Shown here one piece after another: positions 9,121 through 17,600 of a stretch of DNA of 64,000 bases. The position numbers were made by a program, and so were the translations under genes. This DNA comes from Spirulina sp. SIO3F2. Its GTDB lineage: Bacteria; Cyanobacteriota; Cyanobacteriia; Cyanobacteriales; Spirulinaceae. A model generated the notes under the pieces. That model was not told where the DNA came from and searched no databases. It saw only the letters and a list, made by a program, of their open reading frames with translations. Positions within the stretch are counted from its first letter, which is position 1. Each line of letters starts with the position of its first letter. Where the stretch lies: contig JAAHHN010000004.1 of NCBI GenBank assembly GCA_010672165.1, positions 1 to 64,000 of the forward strand, read 5' to 3'.

Positions 9121-10317
9121 CTAAGTCTCCAGTACCTCATGGCGAGATAACTCAATCGGTAAACCAAAGGATTGGCCGCCTCCTAATTTCCGCATAGCTA
9201 GTCGCACAAATGAATCATCAACGAGATCTGAGACAACCTGATCAGGAGAAAGTTTATCTAAAAATTGGATCTCATCTTGGATAAAGGTCTGCTTCAGTTC
9301 TTGAGCGAGTGCATGAGTATAGGAAGGGAAGGGATAGGGTTGAAAATCAATCCGTTGCGATCGCCATTGGGGATGTAGAATCGCTTTCTGGCGGGTGTAA
9401 TAGTCCTGATCATAGGAATTGAGCACCCGATCCAAAATTGAAACTGGATAGGGAATGTATTTTCCACCATCTAACGAGAGGATATGAGCTAGCTCTGGAC
9501 GATTAGCCCGTGCCCAGAGCTGAGACTTCACAATGGCATTAACAACTTTTTGTGTCCATTGGGGTCGGTGTTGTAGATCGGCTTCATGCATAAACACCAC
9601 ACAACAGGCATGATCTTTCCAGACATCCCCAGTCAGACGCAAAATTTTGCCTAAACCTTGGGTTTCAGCCGCAGAATTATAGGGTTCTGCAACCATGTAG
9701 CCAGCAATATCTTGTTGGATTAAGGCTTTGAGCATATCCGAAGGCGGTAGGACAACCAGCCGAACTTCATTCGTCTCCAAAGCAGTATGGGAGGGCTTGC
9801 TGGTGGGTTTTAAGCCCTGGGCGCGTAGCAAAATTTGCAGCACAACGTTGTGGATTGAATACCACGAGGGAATCGCCAGGGTTGTGCCTGCGAGATGGGC
9901 AGGCTGCTCAAGATCCGGGCGAACCGTCAGCGCGGAACCATTCGTATGATTCCAGGCCACCACCTTACCGGGAAAATTAAAGCCGTAGCGCACGAGCATG
10001 GTGGTGGGCATCAAGAGATGAATGACATTGACCTCTCTACTTATAAAAGCGTCAATAATGGCATCCCACGATCGGTATTGTTGCGGAGGCTCTGGGGTCA
10101 ATCCCTCCGCACGATAAAAGCCTTTGTCGTAGGCGGCCAGCAATGGCGCTGCATCTGTGATCGGCAGATAGCCGATTTTCAGTGGTTGGGCGGATGGTGC
10201 TGCACCCGACCACCATGCAGGGCGATCGCACCCGGACATTATGGCTGAAAGGCCAACCGCAGAAGAAAATAGACGAGTGAGTTTCAGAAATTGGCGACGG
10301 TTGTAGCGCATGATCAT
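9121..10317 (-). CDS. NrtA/SsuA-like ABC substrate-binding lipoprotein
   Basis: A 398-residue periplasmic binding protein of the nitrate/sulfonate/taurine type. The N-terminus reads NRRQFLKLTRLFSSAVGLS followed by a lipobox ending at Cys (SGCD), so it is a membrane-anchored lipoprotein, possibly exported by Tat although only RR, not a full motif, is seen. The mature part starts LKIGYLPITDAAPLLAAYD, typical of NrtA/CmpA relatives, and continues with FPGKVVAWNHTNGSALTV and VVLPPSDMLKALI. No permease or ATPase gene lies nearby; instead a sensor kinase follows on the same strand. Ligand unknown. It may serve sensing instead of transport. Confidence 0.88.
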   Translation of the reverse strand: MIMRYNRRQFLKLTRLFSSAVGLSAIMSGCDRPAWWSGAAPSAQPLKIGYLPITDAAPLLAAYDKGFYRAEGLTPEPPQQYRSWDAIIDAFISREVNVIHLLMPTTMLVRYGFNFPGKVVAWNHTNGSALTVRPDLEQPAHLAGTTLAIPSWYSIHNVVLQILLRAQGLKPTSKPSHTALETNEVRLVVLPPSDMLKALIQQDIAGYMVAEPYNSAAETQGLGKILRLTGDVWKDHACCVVFMHEADLQHRPQWTQKVVNAIVKSQLWARANRPELAHILSLDGGKYIPYPVSILDRVLNSYDQDYYTRQKAILHPQWRSQRIDFQPYPFPSYTHALAQELKQTFIQDEIQFLDKLSPDQVVSDLVDDSFVRLAMRKLGGGQSFGLPIELSRHEVLET

Positions 10318-10580
10318 CGTTTGGGTTCGCGCAAATCTGATGTATAAAGGCGTTGTCTCTCAAGCATCCCAACTCTATCTTTGTAGAGCTTTACTCCGGG
10401 AATGAATCAAGTTCTGTCGTTACAATCATAGCAATCCCTCAAACTTTGTCGATTTTTCGCGTTGTTGGCGAATGAATGAACACGTCCATTGCTTTCCTTG
10501 TTCCCTAGGAGATGAAGAGAGCGCAACAGACCGCATTTTTACAAAAATCGCTATACTGCCTGTTCATGACTGGGCTGCTT

Positions 10581-11417
10581 ATGACTAACCTTGCTGATCA
10601 ATTAACCCATTTACAGAGCCTGTTTCAGGAGATGAATACGGCTTTGATCGCCTATTCTGGCGGGATTGACTCGACCTTGGTGGCGAAGGTTGCTTACGAT
10701 GTGCTCGGCGATCGTGCCCTCGCTGTCACGGCCGTGTCTCCCTCTTTGTTACCGGAAGACCTCGAAGATGCCCAGATCCAAGCTGCCGCGATCGGCATTG
10801 CGCATGAACTGGTGCAGACCCAGGAAATGCAAAATCCGGACTATACGAGCAATCCGGTTAATCGCTGTTATTTTTGCAAAAGTGAACTCCACGATACACT
10901 CAAGCCCCTGGCTTTGGAACGGGGCTACCCCTATGTGGTGGATGGGGTAAATGCAGACGATTTACACGACTATCGTCCTGGCATTCAAGCGGCCCAAGAG
11001 CGGGGGGCGCGATCACCTTTAGCTGAGGTAGGCATCACGAAGTTTGAAGTCCGTCAACTGAGTAAAGAATTGGGGCTGCCGTGGTGGGATAAGCCCTCGC
11101 AGCCCTGTTTAAGCTCCCGCTTCCCCTACGGTGAAGAAATCACGGTGAGCAAGCTGCAACGGGTGGGACGAGCGGAGGTTTATTTGCGTCGGCAGGGTTG
11201 GCAAAATCTGCGGGTGCGTTCAGAGGGAGAAACCGCCCGGATTGAGTTGCCTCCGGAGCAAATTCAAACGTTTGTGGCGGCGACAGAGCTGCCGGAGTTA
11301 GTGCGCCACTTTCAGACGTTGGGTTTTCTCTTTGTCACTCTGGATCTTGAAGGTTATCAGAGTGGCAAGTTGAATCGGGTGTTGAAGAGTCAACCCCGCT
11401 TATCCGGATTGGCTTAG
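10581..11417 (+). CDS. larE: ATP-dependent sacrificial sulfur transferase LarE
   Basis: LarE is a PP-loop ATP pyrophosphatase family enzyme that adenylates the nicotinic-acid-derived cofactor precursor and gives sulfur for the nickel-pincer nucleotide. The PP-loop SGGIDST is at residues 26-32, followed by the family segment NPVNRCYFCKSELHD and the C-terminal PSQPCLSSRFPYGEEIT. The Cys in PCLSSR fits the sulfur-donating position in single-cysteine LarE; other members use clustered cysteines. ATG at 10581 gives 278 residues, the usual length; a frame extension to 10512 adds unlike sequence. larB and larC are not in the window. The 3' end overlaps the convergent cyclase gene by 18 nt. Confidence 0.92.
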   Translation: MTNLADQLTHLQSLFQEMNTALIAYSGGIDSTLVAKVAYDVLGDRALAVTAVSPSLLPEDLEDAQIQAAAIGIAHELVQTQEMQNPDYTSNPVNRCYFCKSELHDTLKPLALERGYPYVVDGVNADDLHDYRPGIQAAQERGARSPLAEVGITKFEVRQLSKELGLPWWDKPSQPCLSSRFPYGEEITVSKLQRVGRAEVYLRRQGWQNLRVRSEGETARIELPPEQIQTFVAATELPELVRHFQTLGFLFVTLDLEGYQSGKLNRVLKSQPRLSGLA

Positions 11418-13769
11418 CTCCCGATAAAGCGCTTGCAGATATTTGGCGATCGCGGGCGGTTGAGCAGTGAACGTCAGATAAAAGCCCTGCTCACTGAGCG
11501 GGTTTTCTTTAACCTTGCCATATATATCTTCGGTCAGGCGAGGATCTGGGTCAGGGGGCTGGAGTGAGAATTTAAGGTTGTTCAAGGGGGCGGGATGGTC
11601 GGCATCCGGTTGCACCCAAATTTCTGCGCCCCGTGCCGAAAGTTGTACCAGTTTACCTGGTAGGGCATGGACATTCAAATGTTTGCCCTCCAGCAAGGAA
11701 TAGGTGAGTTCAATAGGCTGGGCTAGGGGATAAAACACTTCTGGGGTGCGATCGAGATACAACTGATATTCACCGCCAATACCGCCCACATCATAAATGG
11801 CGATCGGGGCGCGAACGCCTTTGGGCATGACTTCTTTTTCTGCATCAATGCGTAGGTCAGCGCCAGCCGCTTGGCGGGTCGTGGGGGAAATCAAAATTTG
11901 CCCCCCTGTCGTATAAGACTCAATCCGATAGGTCAGATTCACTTGAGAGCCCACGATGCCATATTTAGTTCGCTTTTCGGAGCCAATATTGCCCACGACC
12001 ACTTCGCCCGTATTAATGCCAATGCCCATTTCTAACGACGGTAGCTTCATTTTTTGCATTTCTTGATTCACGGCTGTCATTGCCTGTTGCATTGCGACAG
12101 CACAGGCGACCGCCCGTCGGGCATCATCGGGACGGTTGGTGGGGGCGCCAAAGAGCACTAAAATGCCATCCCCCATAAATTCATCGATCGTGCCTTGGTA
12201 GGCGGTGATGACATCAGCCATGTAGCTCAGATAGAGGTTCAGAATATTGACCACCTCTTCTGGGGAGATGCGTTCCGAAAGAGCAGTGAAGCCCCGTAAA
12301 TCAGAGGTAAGAATGGTAATTAGACGCCGCTCCCCGCCCATTTTGAGGCCTTCGGGATTTTCTAAGAGATTCTCCACGACCGCATCGGTGAGATAACGCC
12401 CAAACGTTTTACGGATATCGCCAGCGGTGCGAGCCACATAGGCAGTAATACTAAACTTTGCCAGCATCAAGGCGATTAAAGGGGGAACCAAGGGAATCCA
12501 GAGGGATTGGAGAATGGCAATATAGGCGATCGCGCCCAAAGCCCCCATCACTAGCAAAATTGACCCTAGATTTTGCACATAGCCCCACCAGTTTTTGTCG
12601 GTGTAGCGCACCTGCCAGGCCACAACAGCGCCAATGGCTGACCAGAGCAATAGCCACAAAATTTCCATCGGTTCTGACCAAGTCCGCATCATCGGGCGGC
12701 CATCGAGGACAGCACTTAAGATCTGACTGGCCTGCTGAGCATGGACTTCGACCCCTGGCATAGGGATGGGTGCATGACCCAGGCCGCCACTGGGGGGCGT
12801 TAAAAAGGTATCTTGGGCAGTCACGCCAAGTGCACCGATGAAAATAATCCGATCGGTTGCCCAATCTTCAGGGAGTTGATCTTCGAGTACAGTACTGATG
12901 GGAATCCAATCAAACGCCCGCACACCATTACGGTAGTTAATCAAAAATTGGTAGCCCCCATCTTGCGCCCGTACATAGCCACCATCGTGGGCCCGGAAAT
13001 TTTCAAAAACCGCTTCGCCCATTTGCCACCATTGCTTTTCAGGCGGACAGGATGCAGGTGCAGTATCCCCAGCATCTGAATCCTGGCGGGACAATCGTTG
13101 CCCCAGAAATTGCCACCAAGGTTGGGGACACGACGCAAGGGTGATACCATACCCCTGAGCATCTAGATAGGTGGCTGCGGCTAAGAAACCTAGACTCAAA
13201 CGAGTTTGACCATCTGAGCCTTCTAGCGAAATCAAGCCTCGCCGCACCACCTGATCCGGATCTTCGATGACATCATTGGCCCCAATGAAGAGGGAACTTT
13301 CCCCCGCAGCTTGAGCTTGCTGTTGTCGTTCTAAGAGCGCGGGGGGGGGCGGAACGGTTTCAAATGCACCTTCACCAGCAACTTTTTCAATCCCCAAGAT
13401 GTTGGGAACGGTGCGAAAGACCTCAGAGAGTTCATTATGGCCAGGCTCAACGGGTTGATCGCGAAGATCATCAAGGGCAATGACTTGAGGGTTTTGAATG
13501 TCAAGTTTGGTAATGACTTCGGCGTAAACCTGATCCGGAATATGAATGCGCTTGAGCTTGCTATAGTCTTCTTCGGTGATCCCCACAATGGCGATCCGTG
13601 CGTCTTGCGGTTCTTCAGGGCGCAACCGGAGTAACAGATCATAGGTTGCCCATTCCCAGCCTTGAAGCAGGCCGGTGAGCCGAATCAACAAAACCCCTAG
13701 CGCTACAGAGGGGGTAGCGATCGCTACCCCCCGCCATTGCCAGAACAACGCTTTGCACTGAGTCCACAT
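11400..13769 (-). CDS. CHASE2 domain class III nucleotidyl cyclase
   Basis: A 789-residue membrane protein. A signal-anchor helix (about 15-37) leads into a periplasmic CHASE2 sensor domain (about 40-350), then three membrane helices (about 368-440), then a class III cyclase domain (about 485-635). Catalytic residues are present: metal ligands D490 (SDLRGFT) and D534 (MGDG), transition-state N611 and R615 (VNLTYR). The substrate-selecting pair is E530 and G604, unlike the Lys/Asp or Lys/Thr pair of adenylate cyclases, so GTP is a serious possibility. About 120 C-terminal residues end in a PilZ-like segment (YGKVKENPLSEQGFYLTF); this is tentative. It lies 105 nt downstream of three DUF928 genes on the same strand. 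Confidence 0.92.
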   Translation of the reverse strand: MWTQCKALFWQWRGVAIATPSVALGVLLIRLTGLLQGWEWATYDLLLRLRPEEPQDARIAIVGITEEDYSKLKRIHIPDQVYAEVITKLDIQNPQVIALDDLRDQPVEPGHNELSEVFRTVPNILGIEKVAGEGAFETVPPPPALLERQQQAQAAGESSLFIGANDVIEDPDQVVRRGLISLEGSDGQTRLSLGFLAAATYLDAQGYGITLASCPQPWWQFLGQRLSRQDSDAGDTAPASCPPEKQWWQMGEAVFENFRAHDGGYVRAQDGGYQFLINYRNGVRAFDWIPISTVLEDQLPEDWATDRIIFIGALGVTAQDTFLTPPSGGLGHAPIPMPGVEVHAQQASQILSAVLDGRPMMRTWSEPMEILWLLLWSAIGAVVAWQVRYTDKNWWGYVQNLGSILLVMGALGAIAYIAILQSLWIPLVPPLIALMLAKFSITAYVARTAGDIRKTFGRYLTDAVVENLLENPEGLKMGGERRLITILTSDLRGFTALSERISPEEVVNILNLYLSYMADVITAYQGTIDEFMGDGILVLFGAPTNRPDDARRAVACAVAMQQAMTAVNQEMQKMKLPSLEMGIGINTGEVVVGNIGSEKRTKYGIVGSQVNLTYRIESYTTGGQILISPTTRQAAGADLRIDAEKEVMPKGVRAPIAIYDVGGIGGEYQLYLDRTPEVFYPLAQPIELTYSLLEGKHLNVHALPGKLVQLSARGAEIWVQPDADHPAPLNNLKFSLQPPDPDPRLTEDIYGKVKENPLSEQGFYLTFTAQPPAIAKYLQALYRELSQSG

Positions 13770-13874
13770 GGAGCTTCTCTAAATAGATGGTCTGCAATTG
13801 GAGATGCGCTCTGACTTTAACTCATGATGACTCCAATCTACATCAAGCTGATGGATGTGCAAGTGCTTAAACGA

Positions 13875-14672
13875 TTAATCCACAAAACATTGGGGATCGT
13901 TATCGAGCGTATAAGTTGCGTTTAGATCATCCGCAAAGGGTACGTCTTCAAAACATTTCAGACCTTGAGACTCAAGTAACTCATGCCATGTGTCTGGATT
14001 AGCTTTGCGATCTTGGGCAGTCGTCCGAATTTCTTCGTTCCAGAACAATACGTCAGGGTCAGGATTGCCAATTGAAGCAGTGCAACCGTTCTCACAAGTA
14101 ATGAGTCCTTCTACGGTGCCATTCTCCGGGGTTGAACCGTTACATAACACTGAGAATTGCCAATGATACACCTTGCCCGGCTCTAGCCTAACTTCTTCAA
14201 TTTGATAGCGAGCGATGCGAGGGCCAGTTGCTGCTGTTGCTGGCACCGGTAAATTGTCCTGAAATAAAATTTCGTGATAAGAATAGCGCTGATCTGGATC
14301 ATTGCGGGGAATTAATTCATCAATAACCAGTTCCGCTGTATCAGCTGCAGTTTGGGGTAAGTAAATGAAGAGTGTCGGGTGCGGATCTAAGGTTGTCGTT
14401 GTGTTGTCTTGGGGGGCTAGAACAGTCATCGGCGTGAGGGCATCTAATTTACCATCACCATTGCGATCAAAGCGACTGATCACACAAGCGCCAGCACTTC
14501 GCTTGGGTGCACCACTGGCAGTACGGGAGGGCGCTCCGTCGGAAGGAGAAGAATCAGGAGTATCCACTGCACCAACAGGGGGAAGTATGACTAGGCTAAA
14601 TCCCAACGCACTCGCTACCAAAAGACCAGTTCGTAATTTTTTGTGAAAACCCATATTTTTGTAGAAACCCAT
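13875..14672 (-). CDS. DUF928 protein, paralogue 3 of 3
   Basis: A 265-residue exported protein: signal peptide KLRTGLLVASALGFSLVIL to about residue 36, then the motif GAPSRTASGAPKRS and a DUF928-type core with LTPMTVLAPQDNTTTTLDPHPTLFIYLPQ and GPRIARYQIEEVRLEPGKVYHW. The C-terminus ends NDPQCFVD, nearly identical to its two neighbours. Four to six cysteines suggest disulfides in the periplasm. Function is unknown; DUF928 is largely cyanobacterial. Third in a same-strand tandem set and the one nearest the CHASE2 cyclase. Confidence 0.82.
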   Translation of the reverse strand: MGFYKNMGFHKKLRTGLLVASALGFSLVILPPVGAVDTPDSSPSDGAPSRTASGAPKRSAGACVISRFDRNGDGKLDALTPMTVLAPQDNTTTTLDPHPTLFIYLPQTAADTAELVIDELIPRNDPDQRYSYHEILFQDNLPVPATAATGPRIARYQIEEVRLEPGKVYHWQFSVLCNGSTPENGTVEGLITCENGCTASIGNPDPDVLFWNEEIRTTAQDRKANPDTWHELLESQGLKCFEDVPFADDLNATYTLDNDPQCFVD

Positions 14673-14811
14673 AGCTGCCCTGCCAAGCTTAACGATGAAC
14701 GAAACCTTAAAAAATAGCTACTTCTAGCATACCTGTTTTAAAGAAAGAATGCGAGTCTGTATCAGTAATTGATACGTCTAGATAACCAAGTCTTAAGCCT
14801 TAGAAGCAAGC

Positions 14812-15645
14812 TTAATCTACAAAACATTGTGGATCATCTTCAATGGTGAAATCTACATCAGATTCATCTGAAAAAGGAACTTCTGCAAAACAGGCTAATC
14901 CTTGACTGTCTAAAAGCTCAAGCCATTGTTCTGGATTAGATTGACGCAACTGTGCTGTGAGGGAAACAGTCTCATCCCAAAATCCCTGTTTGGCATAACT
15001 AAGAGCAGTTTGCATAACTTCTTCATCGGTCAATTGGTTTAAATCAGGAACTTTAGACTCAATGGAGCAACCATTTTGGCAGCTTATAATTCCCTCAACG
15101 TGACCAATAGTTGCGATTTGCAAGAGACCATGCTCTTCATTTTCACAGGAGAGACTGAATGACCATTTATAGGTTCTGCCTGGCTTGAGAGCAAAGTCAC
15201 TTAGCGTGTAAGCTGCAATACGTGGACCATTTTCTATACTACGAGGAACAGTTAAAGTATCGTTAAAGTAAACTTCTTTCTCTGGACTCCCATCCAGTTT
15301 TTCATAAACGCTGATTACAGCAGTATTAGCTGGGGATTCAGGTAAGTAAATAAAGAAAGTTGGGTTCTTATCAAAACTGCTAATCGTGTTATTCGTGGGT
15401 GTAATTGCTGTCATTGGGGTCAATTTATCAATAACACCATCACCATTCAGATCTCTGGGTTGAGGAGGTTCACAATAACCACTACGTCGAGGTGCGCCAC
15501 TCGCCGTACGTGGCGGCGCCCCACTAGAAGGGGTTGAACTGGGAAAGCTGATAGCATCTGAGGGCAGTGGCACGATCGCTCCCATGCCAAAGCCTAAAGC
15601 ACTGAGCAGTAGTAAGTTGGTCTTGAAAGATTTGGAGAAGAGCAT
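14812..15645 (-). CDS. DUF928 protein, paralogue 2 of 3
   Basis: A 277-residue exported protein. ATG at 15643-15645 puts a clean signal peptide (SFKTNLLLLSALGFGMGAIV) at the N-terminus; the frame is open further upstream but would overlap the preceding gene's 3' end with unlike sequence. It carries GAPPRTASGAPRRS, LTPMTAITPTNNTISSF, FFIYLPES and GPRIAAYTLSDFALKPGRTY, and ends DDPQCFVD. Compared with paralogue 3 it has an extra segment near residues 200-235 (LTDEEVMQTALSYAKQGFWD) shared with paralogue 1. Role unknown. Confidence 0.82.
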   Translation of the reverse strand: MLFSKSFKTNLLLLSALGFGMGAIVPLPSDAISFPSSTPSSGAPPRTASGAPRRSGYCEPPQPRDLNGDGVIDKLTPMTAITPTNNTISSFDKNPTFFIYLPESPANTAVISVYEKLDGSPEKEVYFNDTLTVPRSIENGPRIAAYTLSDFALKPGRTYKWSFSLSCENEEHGLLQIATIGHVEGIISCQNGCSIESKVPDLNQLTDEEVMQTALSYAKQGFWDETVSLTAQLRQSNPEQWLELLDSQGLACFAEVPFSDESDVDFTIEDDPQCFVD

Positions 15646-15694
15646 AACTATTTTGGAGAATCTCAGATCAGAATTAGAACAGGAAGGCAACATT

Positions 15695-16624
15695 TTAGAA
15701 TTGTGGTGAGTTACCATCCACAAAGCATTTGGGATCGTTTTGAACTGTGAACTCAGCACCACTATCATCTGCGAAAGGTGTATTTGCTAAACAACCTAAG
15801 CCCTGACTTTCGAGTAGCTCTGACCATTGTTTTTGATCGAAGTTGCGTAATTGAGCAGTTAGACTTAACGTCTCAATCCATAACTCTTGCTCTGCATAAT
15901 CTTGCGCTGCTTGAGTTAGTTCAGATTTATTTAAATCTTGTACTCTAGAAATATTTGTATCTGTACTACAGCTCTGGACACAGGTAATCTCACCCCACAA
16001 TGAGTCAGTGAATGGTTCTGGATTACCACAAAGAAGGGCAAAGCTCCATTCATAAGTGCGACCAGGCTCAAGATCTAAATCATTCAATTCATAGGCAACA
16101 ATCCGTGGCCCATCATCCGTGACACTGCTAGGAATAGACAATGTGTTGTTGACATAAACTTCCTTGCGCTCGTAACGAATATTAGGGTTTCCATTCTCAT
16201 CAAGGATAGGTTTATCATCCGCATCTAAAGCAACCACACCGACCTTTTCTTCTACAACAATTTGTGCAGAAGTTGCAGTGTTTTGTGGCATGTAGATAAA
16301 GAAGACAGGATGAGTATGAGCGGTTTGGACAGTATCAGTAACTGGCACAATTGCAGTCATCGGGGTCAGCCATGTTTCGGCATCACCATCATTATTTAAA
16401 TCCGCTTTCTCGACAACTTTACATTCACTCCGACGGGGTGCGCCACTCGCGGTGCGGGGGGGAGCCCCTCCTGATGGCGTGGAACCGGGAAAACTGACAG
16501 CTTGACTGGGTAGGGGGGCGATCGCACCTATCCCCATACCCAAAATGCTGATCAGCAATGGAATCGTGCGTAAGGATTGCTTAAAGCTCAATTTGCTAAG
16601 ACCCCACTTGTTGTGAAAACCCAT
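15695..16624 (-). CDS. DUF928 protein, paralogue 1 of 3
   Basis: A 309-residue exported protein, first of the tandem set in transcription order. ATG at 16622-16624 is preferred over a TTG four codons upstream. Signal peptide SLRTIPLLISILGMGIGAIA, then GAPPRTASGAPRRSE, LTPMTAIVPVTDTVQTAHTH, FFIYMPQN and GPRIVAYELNDLDLEPGRTYEW. An insertion (about residues 135-160, EKVGVVALDADDKPILDENG) is absent from the other two. The C-terminus has the shared NDPKCFVD but runs six residues further. The 835-nt or longer upstream spacer probably holds the promoter of the set. Confidence 0.82.
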   Translation of the reverse strand: MGFHNKWGLSKLSFKQSLRTIPLLISILGMGIGAIAPLPSQAVSFPGSTPSGGAPPRTASGAPRRSECKVVEKADLNNDGDAETWLTPMTAIVPVTDTVQTAHTHPVFFIYMPQNTATSAQIVVEEKVGVVALDADDKPILDENGNPNIRYERKEVYVNNTLSIPSSVTDDGPRIVAYELNDLDLEPGRTYEWSFALLCGNPEPFTDSLWGEITCVQSCSTDTNISRVQDLNKSELTQAAQDYAEQELWIETLSLTAQLRNFDQKQWSELLESQGLGCLANTPFADDSGAEFTVQNDPKCFVDGNSPQF

Positions 16625-17600
16625 AACTATGCTCAAATGCTCAATGATTCAAAATGAAGGGAGATGCTAATTCCAAGATAGCGGTTTCGTTTCGGTGGTG
16701 GCTGGATCAACTGTGCAGATTCACAAGCTGGCCAAGCTGTCTGTTGTGCCTACTGCCGATTCGCTAATGCTCTGATGTGGGCCAAAATTAAAGTCTGTTA
16801 GTGAGATTTTATTGGTCAAAATGCAAAACCTAAGTCGATATAAAATTCAGCGTCACACATATTTTGACCACAATTGCACCTAGAGAAGTTCCGGACATGA
16901 ACAGAAAGACGGCCAGAACCAGGCAAAGGTTGCTTAGAGTCTGAATTATTGTTCATGTCTCTTGTTTGTGCTGCTCATAACCCTTACGTGTGTGGTAAAA
17001 CTTTAGGGCGATTGCTCCTGACGATGGCGGCTATATCCACCATCACTAGTACTCGACGGCGGAAGTAAGCCACCTATTCAAAATCCACCCGATATCTGTC
17101 ATACAGACACTTTGAACTTTGAACTCTGCACTTTGAACTTCCGCCCTGCGGTACTAGGCTATTGGCTCTTAGCAGTCTTTCCCTTGTGGGGGGTTTGTGT
17201 TGAAGCCTCATAACCGCTGAGTAGAATAGTCTATTTGATCTAGTTAAGCCGTTACGCAGCTAATGTTCTTCATTTAGCCCTGAGTGCTAATTTGCCCAGT
17301 TAGATACAAAACTTCACTAGCAAATCTGCGAGTAACCCTTTATCACTAAGGGTAAGCCCTCAGTGAAAATACTAGCCTTAGGTAAACAGACTGACGTAAC
17401 CCAGAGGCTGTCATCAACGAAATATCAAGCAACGCATTGCGATAGAGACTATTCACTCGCTATCGCAACGGTTGGGTTCGGCGTTGTATCGCTTGTCCCA
17501 TAAGAATGTCAGAAGAATTGATGGTGACATGTTCTGCACTCTGCTCTGCCTTGTTTTGTTGGGCTATCTGCCCCAATTCACCCAAACTGCTAACTGTGAC
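16625..17600. other. Long non-coding region with inverted-repeat element
   Basis: About 976 nt without a convincing gene between the divergent DUF928 set and the PhnD-like gene. It holds the 112-bp inverted-repeat element at 17046-17157 and a hairpin at 17343-17366 (TCACT, one mismatch, AGGG, loop TAAG, then the complement). The hairpin has no T-run on either strand. An open frame runs into the PhnD gene from 17472, but the lipoprotein signal starts at 17601. The rest shows nothing recognised. Confidence 0.5.
17046..17157. repeat. 112-bp inverted-repeat (MITE-like) element
   Basis: The ends CTAGTACTCGACGGCGGAAGT (17046-17066) and the complement of 17137-17157 match at 17 of 21 positions. The inside includes a heptamer array of CTTTGAA units (17110-17137). 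No open frame lies within. Size, terminal inverted repeats and lack of coding potential fit a miniature inverted-repeat element or a dispersed cyanobacterial repeat. Confidence 0.65.

Noticed and set aside
9121-10317. NrtA-like gene as part of a nitrate or sulfonate importer operon
   Set aside because: No permease or ATPase gene is adjacent; the next gene on the strand is a kinase.
10512-10580. Longer N-terminus for LarE
   Set aside because: The added 23 residues do not resemble the family, whose N-terminus matches the ATG at 10581.
11400-11417. 18-bp overlap of larE and the cyclase gene as a sign of a frameshift
   Set aside because: Both C-termini are plausible and convergent stop overlaps of this size are common in compact genomes.
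17343-17366. Stable hairpin considered as an intrinsic terminator
   Set aside because: No T-run follows on either strand and no gene ends nearby, so it is noted only as a hairpin in the spacer.
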